This document shows positions 19,263 through 28,334 of a DNA stretch of 64,000 nucleotides, one piece after another. Below the pieces are notes generated by a model that made no database searches, had not been told where the DNA came from, and saw only the letters and a program-made list of their open reading frames with translations. The translations under genes were made by a program, and so were the position numbers. Each line of letters begins with the position of its first letter. The first letter of the stretch is position 1. This DNA comes from Bacillus cereus (GTDB taxonomy: Bacteria > Bacillota > Bacilli > Bacillales > Bacillaceae_G), in NCBI RefSeq assembly GCF_002584535.1, contig NZ_NUOT01000009.1, positions 22,914 to 86,913 on the forward strand, given 5' to 3'.

Positions 19263-19656
19263 TTATATGCCTCACTAGCAACTCATAGTCTTCTGGAAAA
19301 GATAAAGAAATATCCCCTAATTCAGTAACATTCTTCCAATCAATCTCGTGAATTAATCCGTCTGGATCCTGTATATTCATAAACCCTCCTATTTGTTTCA
19401 CAAGATAATAATATACATGAACAGGTACACCGTATGTTATACCCTTTTTTTCATATATTTTATTTATAATTTCTACCTGATATCCAGTTTCTTCCCATAC
19501 TTCTCGAACGCAACACTCCTCTAATGTTTCCCCTTTCTCTTGTCCCCCACTTGGCACTGACCACCTTTTTGGTTCGTCTTTCTTTCCTTGTAATACCATC
19601 AAAATTTCATTTTTCTGATTTATACATATAGCTGCTGTCCCAATCCATGTTTTCAT
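19246..19656 (-). CDS. NUDIX hydrolase
   Basis: 136 residues with a full NUDIX box: GGQEKGETLEECCVREVWEE followed by TGY, matching G-x5-E-x7-REVxEExGY. Such enzymes hydrolyse nucleoside diphosphate-X compounds using Mg2+. Substrate unknown. Good start with GGAGGGAGAGG upstream. Its last codons overlap the truncated permease on the other strand, so its natural C-terminus may have been altered by the rearrangement. Confidence 0.88.
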   Translation of the reverse strand: MKTWIGTAAICINQKNEILMVLQGKKDEPKRWSVPSGGQEKGETLEECCVREVWEETGYQVEIINKIYEKKGITYGVPVHVYYYLVKQIGGFMNIQDPDGLIHEIDWKNVTELGDISLSFPEDYELLVRHINAYFS

Positions 19657-19797
19657 TTCCTCTCCCTCCTATTCCTAATATTCTCTTTTCTTTATTCTTC
19701 TCCTTTGAAATAGAGGGAAAATTAATTTTTACAACGAAGAACTATAACAACTTCAAAGATAGCTCATTCCTTGAAATTCAGACGAAAGGATGAAAAG

Positions 19798-19998
19798 ATG
19801 ATTTCTAAATATGTTGTGGAATGTGTCTTTTGTGAAGAAAATCGAAAATCTAGGCGAGCAACTGTCATCGTGTCTGCTACCTCCCATGCGCTTGCCGTTC
19901 AAAAAGTGACAGATGAATGCAAACGCCGATTTGGAAAAACACTTCTATTACAAACAGAAATTACAGAGGAATTAGTTGGAAACAAAAAAGAAAGCTGA
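19798..19998 (+). CDS. Small hypothetical protein
   Basis: 66 residues, MISKYVVECVFCEENRKSRR..., basic, with one CxxC-like pair (ECVFCEE). ATG 19798 has AAAGGATG upstream; the TTG at 19771 would read through that site. Domain type not recognised. Followed by a terminator. The gap 20023-20306 holds a CCATTATG/CATAATGG inverted repeat at 20080-20102 and no gene. Confidence 0.6.
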   Translation: MISKYVVECVFCEENRKSRRATVIVSATSHALAVQKVTDECKRRFGKTLLLQTEITEELVGNKKES

Positions 19999-20022
19999 CC
20001 ATATGTTGGTCAACTTTCTTTA
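19990..20022 (+). terminator. Intrinsic terminator
   Basis: GAAAGcTGACCA/TGGTCAaCTTTC hairpin followed by TTTAT, overlapping the stop codon of the preceding small gene. Confidence 0.8.
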
Positions 20023-20306
20023 TCCGATCATATTTTCACATGAAGATTAGGGGCATCCTCTTTAAGGATCGGGATTTCACCATTATGTACGTTCCATAAT
20101 GGGCATCGAACAATATATTTCTATACAATAAAATATTGAATAGAATAGGGCAAAACTTGTTCGCATTTTTAGAAAAGGGATAGGGATATAATACTAGTAA
20201 TACGTCGAATACTCGAACGTTACACTCATTATATTATAGTAAATCCTTTTATATGAGAAATATGAATTACTTACATAATTCATACGTAAAACATATTAAT
20301 AAATTA

Positions 20307-20894
20307 CTATATAGTTTCCTTACTACGGAAAACTATCAGTGCTAATATCGCTCCAATTAATGCAAATGTCATATCCCATTGTGTATCCCAAACATCTCCT
20401 TGCGTTCCAAGAAATGCTTCTGCTCCTGTCCCTGTTAATTTTGCGACTGCAAACTCTAACAATTCATATAGTGCACTAAATGCTAAGCAAACTGATATCA
20501 CAAGTAGTTCTAACCACCCTTTTTTCTGAACCTCAACTACTTTTACAAGTACTTCTTTCGCTATTAAAGCTGGAACAAACCCTTGCATGAGATGCCCAAC
20601 ACGGTCGTAATAATTTCTTTCTAAATCAAATGTATCACGAAAATAGTTGAATAGTGGTACTTCTGCGTATGTATAATGTCCCCCAATGAGCAATATTAAC
20701 ATATGAATAAAAATCCATACATATGTGAACGTTGTAAATCGAAAACGTCGATATGTAATCATTAAAATGAGTACTACAATAAATGCTGGTGCGACTTCTA
20801 AACACCATGTGAAAAAATCTTTTGGGCATATTCCTGATATAAGTAACGCAATCCAAAAACTTGCACATAACAATTTATGAAGATGAACAGACAC
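20307..20894 (-). CDS. DUF2238 (YjdF-type) membrane protein
   Basis: 195 residues with about six membrane segments. Family hallmarks: YYDRVGHLMQGFVPALIAKE, SALYELLEFAVA and LGTQGDVWDTQWDM, rich in conserved charged residues within or near membrane helices. Function unknown in all members. It lies 30 bp downstream of the TSUP gene, so they may be cotranscribed. Confidence 0.85.
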   Translation of the reverse strand: MSVHLHKLLCASFWIALLISGICPKDFFTWCLEVAPAFIVVLILMITYRRFRFTTFTYVWIFIHMLILLIGGHYTYAEVPLFNYFRDTFDLERNYYDRVGHLMQGFVPALIAKEVLVKVVEVQKKGWLELLVISVCLAFSALYELLEFAVAKLTGTGAEAFLGTQGDVWDTQWDMTFALIGAILALIVFRSKETI

Positions 20895-20924
20895 ACCACT
20901 TTCCTCCTCAATATTCTTTATAAC

Positions 20925-21674
20925 TTATTCTATTAATAACATACATCCAGCTAGAATGGGCGTCATAATCATCGAAAATTTCAAAATAATACGAGGTGCA
21001 TAATTGGTAAACTTCGCTCCTATATATGCCCCAAGCATTGTTCCAATTAAAACTTGTACTAATAATAGATAATCTAAATACCCCTCAGAACTATATCCAA
21101 ATCCGCCCCCAATGGCAATTGGTAAAATAATAAGCATTGTAGTCCCGACTGACTGTTGAATTGTTAAACCTAACAACACCATTAGTCCTAGTTGAATAAA
21201 AGGCGCTGACCCTATCCCAAATGCACCTGCTAATCCTCCAGTTACTAGCCCTAACAAAATACATTTTCTAATGATAGATAATTTCTTTACTATGTTCATA
21301 GACAATTTCTTTTGATTTTGAAAAAAAAGTAATCGAATGAACATAAATATTGCTGATAAAAACAACATACCAGCCGTAAACCAATGAAGAAGGTGTGCTG
21401 GAATCACTGCACCAAATTTAGAACCAATATATGATCCAACTGCTCCAAATCCTCCAACAATACTACCAATTTTCAATACAACATTTCCTTCTCTATAATG
21501 ACTCACCACTCCTGAAAATGTTGTAAATGCCATTGCGGTTAATGATGTTGCAAGGGCTACATGAATTGGAACTTGAAATATGAGAGTCAGTACCCCAATA
21601 ATAAATCCAGCACCGCCTGCTCCAACAAACCCTAATAAAATCCCCATTAAAAACATTGTTATAATAATAGCCAC
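20925..21674 (-). CDS. TSUP family transporter (TauE/SafE)
   Basis: 249 residues with about eight membrane segments in two TauE/SafE repeats; the first starts GILLGFVGAGGAGFIIGVLT and the second LLGLVTGGLAGAFGIGSAPF. Members export sulfite, sulfoacetate or related organic anions. The GTG start at 21674 is preferred because GGAGGGAAAG precedes it; upstream codons to 21788 would run over that site and over the neighbouring terminator. Substrate unknown. Confidence 0.88.
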   Translation of the reverse strand: MAIIITMFLMGILLGFVGAGGAGFIIGVLTLIFQVPIHVALATSLTAMAFTTFSGVVSHYREGNVVLKIGSIVGGFGAVGSYIGSKFGAVIPAHLLHWFTAGMLFLSAIFMFIRLLFFQNQKKLSMNIVKKLSIIRKCILLGLVTGGLAGAFGIGSAPFIQLGLMVLLGLTIQQSVGTTMLIILPIAIGGGFGYSSEGYLDYLLLVQVLIGTMLGAYIGAKFTNYAPRIILKFSMIMTPILAGCMLLIE

Positions 21675-21727
21675 TTTCTTTCCCTCCAGTAGCTCTATTA
21701 TCTGATATATCTCTTTTTTTACGCAAA

Positions 21728-21755
21728 CAAAAAAGCATCCACATAGGACGCTTTT
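21728..21755 (-). terminator. Terminator of small gene 21789-21935
   Basis: AAAAGCATCC/GGACGCTTTT hairpin with TTTTTTG on the minus strand. Almost the same hairpin recurs at 22130-22152. Confidence 0.75.
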
Positions 21756-21788
21756 CATTATTTTCCTATATTCATCATATGTACTCAA

Positions 21789-21935
21789 CTAATCTTGATT
21801 AATTAAAATGACAGCTGGTCCAGATACCACCACTCCAGCTACTTCAATCTTCTCAAATTCTTTAACTGTAATTGATATAACACCTTTTCGTTCCATTAAT
21901 TCCTTACTCAGGACTTCAGTCGGTACGTTTTTCAC
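21789..21935 (-). CDS. Small protein of 48 residues, unknown function
   Basis: GTG start with a near-perfect ribosome binding site (AAAGGAGG, 7 nt spacing) and its own terminator. Sequence MKNVPTEVLSKELMERKGVI followed by a beta-rich tail ending GPAVILINQD. Soluble, with no signal peptide. The strong translation signals and closed unit argue for a real gene. Family not recognised. Confidence 0.65.
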   Translation of the reverse strand: MKNVPTEVLSKELMERKGVISITVKEFEKIEVAGVVVSGPAVILINQD

Positions 21936-22129
21936 CGTCTTACCTCCTTTTCATTCTTGTTTCCTAAAATCTTTACTTTTCATTGATAATATTTCGTCAC
22001 GGAACTGGAATCTAAAATTATAAAATTGTTCCAATGCATCTATATATACACTCTCCCTCCTATTTTCATTCCTTAAATTCCATAAAGAATGTATGATTCC
22101 TTTTTATAACATATTGAAAAAAAAATAAA

Positions 22130-22152
22130 AAAGCATCCTGTACGGATGCTTT
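22130..22152 (-). terminator. Terminator of the 39-residue membrane peptide gene
   Basis: AAAGCATCC/GGATGCTTT hairpin; on the minus strand it is followed by TTTTTTATTTTTTTT. It is nearly identical to the hairpin at 21728. Confidence 0.85.
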
Positions 22153-22154
22153 CA

Positions 22155-22274
22155 TCATTTTGATTCACGTGAAAACTTTGTATACACACCAAAACCTGCA
22201 AGCAGTACTCCTAATCCCGCGAACATAGTACCTAGGCCTAAAAAGAATGAACCGAGTGTTTGTAAATCTTCCAT
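22155..22274 (-). CDS. Small membrane peptide, 39 residues
   Basis: MEDLQTLGSFFLGLGTMFAG then a second half LGVLLAGFGVYTKFS and a short polar end. One hydrophobic, glycine-rich membrane helix (about residues 8-31). AAGGGGA precedes the ATG at good distance, and a terminator follows the stop, so this is a complete tiny gene. It resembles other single-span Bacillus small proteins, but no family can be named. Confidence 0.6.
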   Translation of the reverse strand: MEDLQTLGSFFLGLGTMFAGLGVLLAGFGVYTKFSRESK

Positions 22275-22393
22275 ATATACATATATCCCCTTCCCAATAT
22301 CTCTATATTCAACATAATTAATTATACATCATTTGCCATTTTTGTTGTATTTATCTTTCACTCAATTTCTTTCACAATCCTAATCGATAGCAA

Positions 22394-22969
22394 TTAGTCT
22401 TTGTGAATCTTATATTCTATTACTCTATCTTTTTCATCAAAATTAACAATTAAACGCTCACTATCAATTCGAATCAAGCCCCGTTCATCTCCTAGATAAT
22501 AAACAATTTGATTCGTTTTCATAAAACGCTCTGTTTCTGTTGGCTTACCTAACAATTGTAATATTTCTTGCTTTGATTTTCCTACCAATTGATGTTTTTC
22601 TAAAAGGTCATCTACTATATACACTCTTTTGTTTTCTTTCTCTATCCATACATCTCTATCGAATTTTGAGTTGTATTCATTTATTCCAAGTTGCATAGCA
22701 CAACACAAAAATAGGCTCGCCCCAACAACTGTTATAGTTTTGAGATCTCTCTTTTGCTTTTCATTCTTTTTATTTAAAGAAACCTTCCAAATTATCCATT
22801 CAATAAACAACAAAATAACAAATGGTAATATTACAATCGATATACTCTCTACACTATAAGTTAAATGACTGATAGCAATTAAAAGAATGAAAGCAAGATA
22901 TATGAATAAATACACAAAAACATAAAGATATAATATTCCCCACAATAAAGTATTTTTATGTTTCTTCAA
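22394..22969 (-). CDS. Membrane protein with BamE/SmpA-like C-terminal domain
   Basis: 191 residues: three or so membrane segments in residues 8-105, then an extracytoplasmic domain with the pattern LVGKSKQEILQLLGKPTETE ... VYYLGDERG, typical of the small SmpA/OmlA-like fold. Function unknown. It is 42 bp downstream of the NERD gene and may be cotranscribed. Confidence 0.6.
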   Translation of the reverse strand: MKKHKNTLLWGILYLYVFVYLFIYLAFILLIAISHLTYSVESISIVILPFVILLFIEWIIWKVSLNKKNEKQKRDLKTITVVGASLFLCCAMQLGINEYNSKFDRDVWIEKENKRVYIVDDLLEKHQLVGKSKQEILQLLGKPTETERFMKTNQIVYYLGDERGLIRIDSERLIVNFDEKDRVIEYKIHKD

Positions 22970-23010
22970 GAAAGAACCACCTTCATTTTAAATTTGAACT
23001 TTTAACCCCC

Positions 23011-24054
23011 TCAGAGTTTCATATAATTCATACGTTCAATGACTTCTTTTATATCTTCTAATTCTTTTACCGTATATAATTCTTTTTCTTTTAATTTTTC
23101 ATTTCTAAAATAAGTAACTAGCTGCTCTCTTCCCTTCAGCCGTGGGAGTGCTTCATTAGAAAGATCAATCACTTCATTCCTATTTCCGTTCGTCTCATTA
23201 CCGAAATATAAAAGAGGCTTAATTTCTTCTTTAACTTCTTGCTGATAGCTTTCTTTAAGGCAATCATATAAAACAGAGGACGCATGTTTTATTTTATATG
23301 CTGGATTTCCTTCATTCTCGACTCTTAAACTCAATGAATTTCCGTCTGATGATCGCTCTGAAACAAAAGCAAACGTCTCTTCCTTTTGATACTTACCAAT
23401 CTCATCAATCATAAACGAATATACACCGGCATTCTCTTTCGTCACTCCATGTATCAGTCGTCCCTGCCATTCTTTCGTCTCAATAACATAAATTCCAGTC
23501 GTACATAATACAAGATGATCAATTCGAGTATAGCCACTTTTATTTTCTGCCTCACTATCGGTATTTAGTACAAATACATTCGGAATAATATAGAGCTCCT
23601 CTCCAGTTATAAGGCCTTCCTGAACAAATCCCCGTTTCATATAAGTTAATATTTCATGTGTATTCATTTCTTCGCTATTTTTGGAATACGCTCTTAACTC
23701 TGTAACAAGGTTTTGTAGCAAATGAATCTCATTACTATGTTTTTGTTGCATCTCATTACGTTCCTTATTATGCTGCACAGCTAATTGATTTTTCATCATT
23801 CTCACATTTTCCAGTTCTCTTGCTGTACTCTCTTTTAAATTGTTATACTTTTTTCGTTCTACACTTTTTAACGTCTCTTGTTTTTCCTCATAAGTAGCTA
23901 CTGTTGCAGCAATTTCACTTTGGTAGTTTTCTATTGATTGTGTCCTTTCAAACTCCACTTGTTGCTTGTCAGATTCTAACTGTTTATTCTTATAAAACAA
24001 TACAAATATTCCAACTAGCAATGCTAAAATCACACATATGAATACATATTCCAT
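23011..24054 (-). CDS. Membrane-anchored NERD domain protein
   Basis: 347 residues: one N-terminal membrane segment (residues 3-21), a long coiled coil (25-125), then a NERD domain with nuclease-like catalytic pattern: Asp in RIDHLVL and Glu-Thr-Lys in GIYVIETKEWQGR. NERD domains are distant PD-(D/E)XK nucleases; their cellular role in Bacillus is unknown. The topology places the nuclease-like domain in the cytosol. Confidence 0.85.
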   Translation of the reverse strand: MEYVFICVILALLVGIFVLFYKNKQLESDKQQVEFERTQSIENYQSEIAATVATYEEKQETLKSVERKKYNNLKESTARELENVRMMKNQLAVQHNKERNEMQQKHSNEIHLLQNLVTELRAYSKNSEEMNTHEILTYMKRGFVQEGLITGEELYIIPNVFVLNTDSEAENKSGYTRIDHLVLCTTGIYVIETKEWQGRLIHGVTKENAGVYSFMIDEIGKYQKEETFAFVSERSSDGNSLSLRVENEGNPAYKIKHASSVLYDCLKESYQQEVKEEIKPLLYFGNETNGNRNEVIDLSNEALPRLKGREQLVTYFRNEKLKEKELYTVKELEDIKEVIERMNYMKL

Positions 24055-24488
24055 CTTTTTTCTCCTTTATAGATTAGGTAGATATCACCTAAAATTTTAA
24101 AAATATTTTCAATCTATTATACTACGTATTATAATAACGATCTGTAAAATTTGGATAAATTTTGCATACTTTATTTACTATAAAAAGTGAACAAGTTATC
24201 TCTCAACTGATTTAAGACCAGAGGAAAACATATGTAGAAAAAAGTCAAGAACTTAAGAAGAATCAATCATAAAAAAGAAGCCCTCGAAACCTCAACATTA
24301 CAAGGTTTTTCGAAAGCTTCTTTTATTGTAAAGTAAAAACATCCCATCATGTAGGAGATTTTTCATAAACGTTTATTACACTGTACTTAGACCAAAACGT
24401 TTACAGTCTTCTTGCCATTACCTCTATCTTTAAAAAAGAATAACAGCACATGATGGCCATCAAACCGTACTTTTTTCGTAATTACGAT
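24055..24488. other. Intergenic region with terminator hairpin
   Basis: Between the NERD and lipase genes. It holds a long interrupted hairpin at 24273-24325 (AAGAAGC...TCGAAACCT / AGGTTTTTCGA...GCTTCTT) with T-runs on both strands, and a repeated AAACGTTTA at 24366 and 24398. No ORF with a ribosome binding site seen. Confidence 0.5.
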
Positions 24489-26093
24489 TTATTTTTCAAT
24501 ATACACAGAACGCACAATTGTACGAGTATAAGCTTTACCTTCTGCGTTAATACCTTTAATATCAATCGTCATATTATATACATCTGATTTTTTTATATGA
24601 TCCAAAAGGCCTTTAAATGCAGCCTCATCTAACCTTTGCAGCTGGTTCGATTGTAATACTAAATTCCCTTCTCGATCAACAACTCGAACAGTAAAAGAAA
24701 GATTCTCTTGTTTTCCTAGTTCTTTAGTAGATTGCTTCAATTGAAATTCAACTTTATCAGCTTTAATTTTCCCTGGCATTTTCAATGTAAACGGCGCTGT
24801 TTGTTTATAATCACTAACAACCATATAGGCATCTTTTGTATGTGTGGTCATTAGTTTAACATGCCATTCTCCGGTTTCCATTTGATTAATTTTAAATGTC
24901 CGAATGGACGCCCCCTTAAAGTAGGAAGTTTCGTCTCCAACCGTAAACTTACTATCTTTATTCGTATATACTTTGCCCGACGGAGAAATAAGTTGTACTT
25001 TCACTTCTGAAGATGCTGTCAACACAGAGACCACACCTTCTGTTTTTGTATCTACCGCAATTGTTTGATCAATCCATTTATTCGGCTCCAGTTCTCCACC
25101 TAAAATGCTTTGATTAGATGTAGTATTTAAATTATCAACAAATTCTCTATTATTATTTAAAGTATAAGGAGGAACGAATGTAGCAGTAGAAGTACGTAAA
25201 TACGATTCAATTCGAGAAAAGACGGCTGAACCTTTTCGAATATTATCATGATCAAATCTAGAATCAGTAAATAAATGTGTTCCATACGGTAATTTTGTAC
25301 TCCATTCATTCACTAAACCATCATTAGAGCCATACGCAGAAAGATATAACCCACCTAAAGATAGAGCAGAGAAAGCCGGTCCCCAACTTGTACCTGCAAC
25401 TGTATAATAACGATTTAATTTAGCGTTTGGATTGTTATCTATTACAGAACGAAATTGTGCCATTTCACCTGTTTGTAAAGAATAAGTGCCATCGTCTCTT
25501 TGTCCGAGTAATGAAGCCAACCACCCCGCCCACCAACTATAGGATAAGTCTGCTAAATTTGACCCATAATGCGGCGAAGCTAGTGTAATAACATTTCCTA
25601 CAAAACGATTCGCACCGTATTGAATGAGCGCTGCTTGGGTGTCAATTCCACCTTTACTATGAGCCACAATATTCACTTTTTTACCAAAATGATTATAAAT
25701 CTCTTCTAGCTTTGCAGCCAATAATTTACCATTATCCCACTGACTTGCAGATCCCTTTCCAGCTGCATCATATAGTTGAACAAACACCGTTTGATATCCC
25801 GCACGATACGCATAATCATACATATCGTTTACATCGTGATAAACTGTTTTTCCATACCAACTATCTGCACTTCCATTTCTCCCTTGTACAAAAACAATCG
25901 GTGGCCTATTTTCATCATAATTTAAAGGCTTCTCACCTAAAAACCAATCTCCTGGATTAAATGTTTCTTTTGGCGGAAGCACCCCACCATAATTCGGCGT
26001 AGTATTTGCTTCAGCGCTTGCAATACTAATAGGAGTAACGAGTAAAATGAATGTAGTAATCAACATCATGCATCTTTTAAACGACGCGTACAT
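24489..26093 (-). CDS. Secreted lipase/esterase (alpha/beta hydrolase)
   Basis: 534 residues. Signal peptide of about 27 residues ending ISIASA, so it is exported. The alpha/beta hydrolase domain covers roughly residues 60-310: oxyanion region PPIVFVQGRNGSADSWYG, catalytic serine in NIVAHSKGGIDTQAAL (AHSxG, a variant of GHSxG), and late conserved Asp and His in AYGSNDGLVNEW and RFDHDNI. The C-terminal 200 residues look like beta-sandwich domains. Good AGGAGGGG site. Probably a triacylglycerol lipase or wax-ester-type esterase acting outside the cell. Confidence 0.85.
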   Translation of the reverse strand: MYASFKRCMMLITTFILLVTPISIASAEANTTPNYGGVLPPKETFNPGDWFLGEKPLNYDENRPPIVFVQGRNGSADSWYGKTVYHDVNDMYDYAYRAGYQTVFVQLYDAAGKGSASQWDNGKLLAAKLEEIYNHFGKKVNIVAHSKGGIDTQAALIQYGANRFVGNVITLASPHYGSNLADLSYSWWAGWLASLLGQRDDGTYSLQTGEMAQFRSVIDNNPNAKLNRYYTVAGTSWGPAFSALSLGGLYLSAYGSNDGLVNEWSTKLPYGTHLFTDSRFDHDNIRKGSAVFSRIESYLRTSTATFVPPYTLNNNREFVDNLNTTSNQSILGGELEPNKWIDQTIAVDTKTEGVVSVLTASSEVKVQLISPSGKVYTNKDSKFTVGDETSYFKGASIRTFKINQMETGEWHVKLMTTHTKDAYMVVSDYKQTAPFTLKMPGKIKADKVEFQLKQSTKELGKQENLSFTVRVVDREGNLVLQSNQLQRLDEAAFKGLLDHIKKSDVYNMTIDIKGINAEGKAYTRTIVRSVYIEK

Positions 26094-26407
26094 AATAACC
26101 CCTCCTTTTTTCAGAAAGATGACGCAGAGTTTATAAATTGCTATGCTATTGCAATACCATTACTTCTATAATTCCCAAGACTCCTTTGCTTCTAAAATTT
26201 CTAAGGGTCATATTTATTCAATTAATGAGTATGATAGTTTGAACACATCGTCTTATTCTTTATAAACAGTATTCTTCCTATGCATCTTAATTCCTTTCAC
26301 TCATCAATAGTACAAATGTTTCTCAATAAAAAGCTCACAGATTTTCTTGATAATAATATTAAATTAAGAAAGACAACTGAAAAAAGCAGTTATAATCGGT
26401 ATGATAG
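26094..26407. other. Intergenic stretch
   Basis: AT-rich sequence upstream of the lipase gene. It should contain the lipase promoter, but no clear -35/-10 pair stands out. Nothing else is seen. Confidence 0.4.
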
Positions 26408-26545
26408 GAACTCTCTCAAAAATTTTATTTAGTTGGAGATAATGTAGCATTCGGTGTATGTATTGAACGAACAGAGTATCACTACGAATTCAGTATGTGG
26501 GGCATAACAAAAATTATAGAGATAGAGGCATTTTTAAGAGAATAA
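26408..26545 (+). pseudogene. 3' remnant of an unrecognised gene
   Basis: A 45-residue open frame lacking a start, containing YLVGDNVAFGVCIERTEYHY and ending EIEAFLRE before TAA. Natural-looking composition and termination next to a hairpin suggest a gene tail. Family not recognised. Confidence 0.3.
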
Positions 26546-26552
26546 AAAAGAG

Positions 26553-26592
26553 GCCTTCAAAACCTCAATATTATAAGGCATTCTGAAGGCTC
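26553..26592 (-). terminator. Terminator of the ABC exporter pair
   Basis: GCCTTCA/TGAAGGC stem with inner AACCT/AAGG pairing, followed on the minus strand by TTTTTTATT; overlaps the end of the second exporter gene. Confidence 0.65.
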
Positions 26593-28334
26593 CCTTTATT
26601 CTGAAGTAAATACATGTTGTAATACAATCCTTGCTTACTCAGTAATTCTTGATGCGTTCCTCTTTCTACAATTTCTCCATCATGCATAACAAAGATTTGA
26701 TCAGAATCTTGAATAGTAGATAAGCGGTGCGCAATCGCAATTGTTGTTCTACCTTTTCGCATGCGCTGCAGTGCTGTTTGAATCGCTTCTTCTGTTTCTG
26801 TATCAATATTTGCTGTTGCTTCGTCTAATACTAATACTTTCGGATTTGTAGCAATTGTTCTCGCAAACGCGATGAGTTGCCTTTGCCCACTTGAGAACGC
26901 AGCTCCTCTTTCTACTACTTCTGTATTATATCGCTCTGGTAACTTTTCAATAAATATATTCGCTTGCACAAATCTAGCAGCTTCTTCTACCTCTTCATCC
27001 GTAATACTTTCATTATACATACGAATGTTTTGTTTTACGTTTCCAGCAAACAAGAATGCATCTTGAAGTACAAGCCCAATTTTCTTTCGAATTTCCTGCT
27101 CTTCATATTTTTCTAAGTTTACCCCGTCTATTAAAATATTGCCTGACTTAATATCATAAAAACGCATCAATAAGTTCATAATCGTGCTCTTCCCACTTCC
27201 AGTATGCCCAACAAAAGCAACCGTTTGCCCAGGCTTCACATGAAAAGATACATTTTTCAAAACATCACGCTTTCCATCATAGGAAAATGTAACATCTTTA
27301 AATTCAATTTCTCCTTCATCCACTTTTGACTCTCCATTTCCTTGTTGAACAGGGGCTAAATCTTTTTCATCCATCAAATGAAAGACACGTGAGGAAGAAA
27401 CAAGCGCTTGCTGAAAGAAAGAAAGTTTCATCATCATTTCATTTACAGGTTGGAAAAAACGATGAATATAATTAACAAAAGCATATAATACCCCAACTTC
27501 AACTGGACTATTCAAGGCGTTAAAGCCAAATAATGCAAGCACTAAAGCGATAGCCATAATATGAACAAGGTCTGTTGCTGGGCGTAAAAATAACGCATCT
27601 AGTTTTAACGTACGGCGCCCAGCACCGTAATGCTTATCGTTCACTTCTTCAAATTCTTTTCGCATCCGTTTTTCTTGGCGAAATACTTGCACGATATTCA
27701 TACCTTGAATCGATTCATTGAGCTTAGCATTTAAAATACTTAATTGATTCCGTAGCTCCAAATAAAAAATAGAGCTTTTCTTGCGATACATCGTCATAAT
27801 TGTAAGCATAATTGGAATTAATATAAGAGAACATAAAGCAAGCTTCACATCAAGTAAAAACATTGCCACCAAAATCCCGATTAAAAACACAACATTTTTT
27901 ACAAATGTTGATAACACACTCACATAGAAATCTTTAATTGCTTCCGTATCATTAGTAATACGAGATACGAGAGTACCAATTGGCGTACGATCAAAAAAGC
28001 TTAATGACAACTTTTGTACATGTTCATACACTTCAACCCGCATGTCTTGCACAATTTTAAACGCAATATTTTGGAAATATAGTAAATTTAAATACGTAAA
28101 TAAAACCTTTAATAAATGAGCAATCATATATACAACAAATAGGGTTACAAGTGCTGATTGTTCAAAGTTCCGTGGAACTAAATGTTCATCAAGAAACTGC
28201 TTAATTAAAAATGGCCCCATCATTTCTGTGAAAGTTGCACCAACTAGAAATAGAAATGCCAGTGCTAATAAGCCTTTATATGGTTTCATATAAGAAAGTA
28301 ATCGCCATAAATCGCTTCTTTTTTTCTCAGCCAT
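26571..28334 (-). CDS. Multidrug-type ABC exporter half, catalytically complete subunit
   Basis: 587 residues: six-helix membrane domain then ATPase. Walker A GHTGSGKST, signature FSSGQRQLIAFARTIA (changed from LSGGQ), Walker B VLVLDEATANIDTETE with the catalytic Glu, H-loop IAIAHRLSTI. It starts one base inside the upstream exporter gene (TAATG). The two halves form a heterodimer of the BmrCD/YheIH kind, in which one site is degenerate. Substrate unknown; drug or lipid export is likely. Confidence 0.9.
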   Translation of the reverse strand: MAEKKRSDLWRLLSYMKPYKGLLALAFLFLVGATFTEMMGPFLIKQFLDEHLVPRNFEQSALVTLFVVYMIAHLLKVLFTYLNLLYFQNIAFKIVQDMRVEVYEHVQKLSLSFFDRTPIGTLVSRITNDTEAIKDFYVSVLSTFVKNVVFLIGILVAMFLLDVKLALCSLILIPIMLTIMTMYRKKSSIFYLELRNQLSILNAKLNESIQGMNIVQVFRQEKRMRKEFEEVNDKHYGAGRRTLKLDALFLRPATDLVHIMAIALVLALFGFNALNSPVEVGVLYAFVNYIHRFFQPVNEMMMKLSFFQQALVSSSRVFHLMDEKDLAPVQQGNGESKVDEGEIEFKDVTFSYDGKRDVLKNVSFHVKPGQTVAFVGHTGSGKSTIMNLLMRFYDIKSGNILIDGVNLEKYEEQEIRKKIGLVLQDAFLFAGNVKQNIRMYNESITDEEVEEAARFVQANIFIEKLPERYNTEVVERGAAFSSGQRQLIAFARTIATNPKVLVLDEATANIDTETEEAIQTALQRMRKGRTTIAIAHRLSTIQDSDQIFVMHDGEIVERGTHQELLSKQGLYYNMYLLQNKGSLQNAL

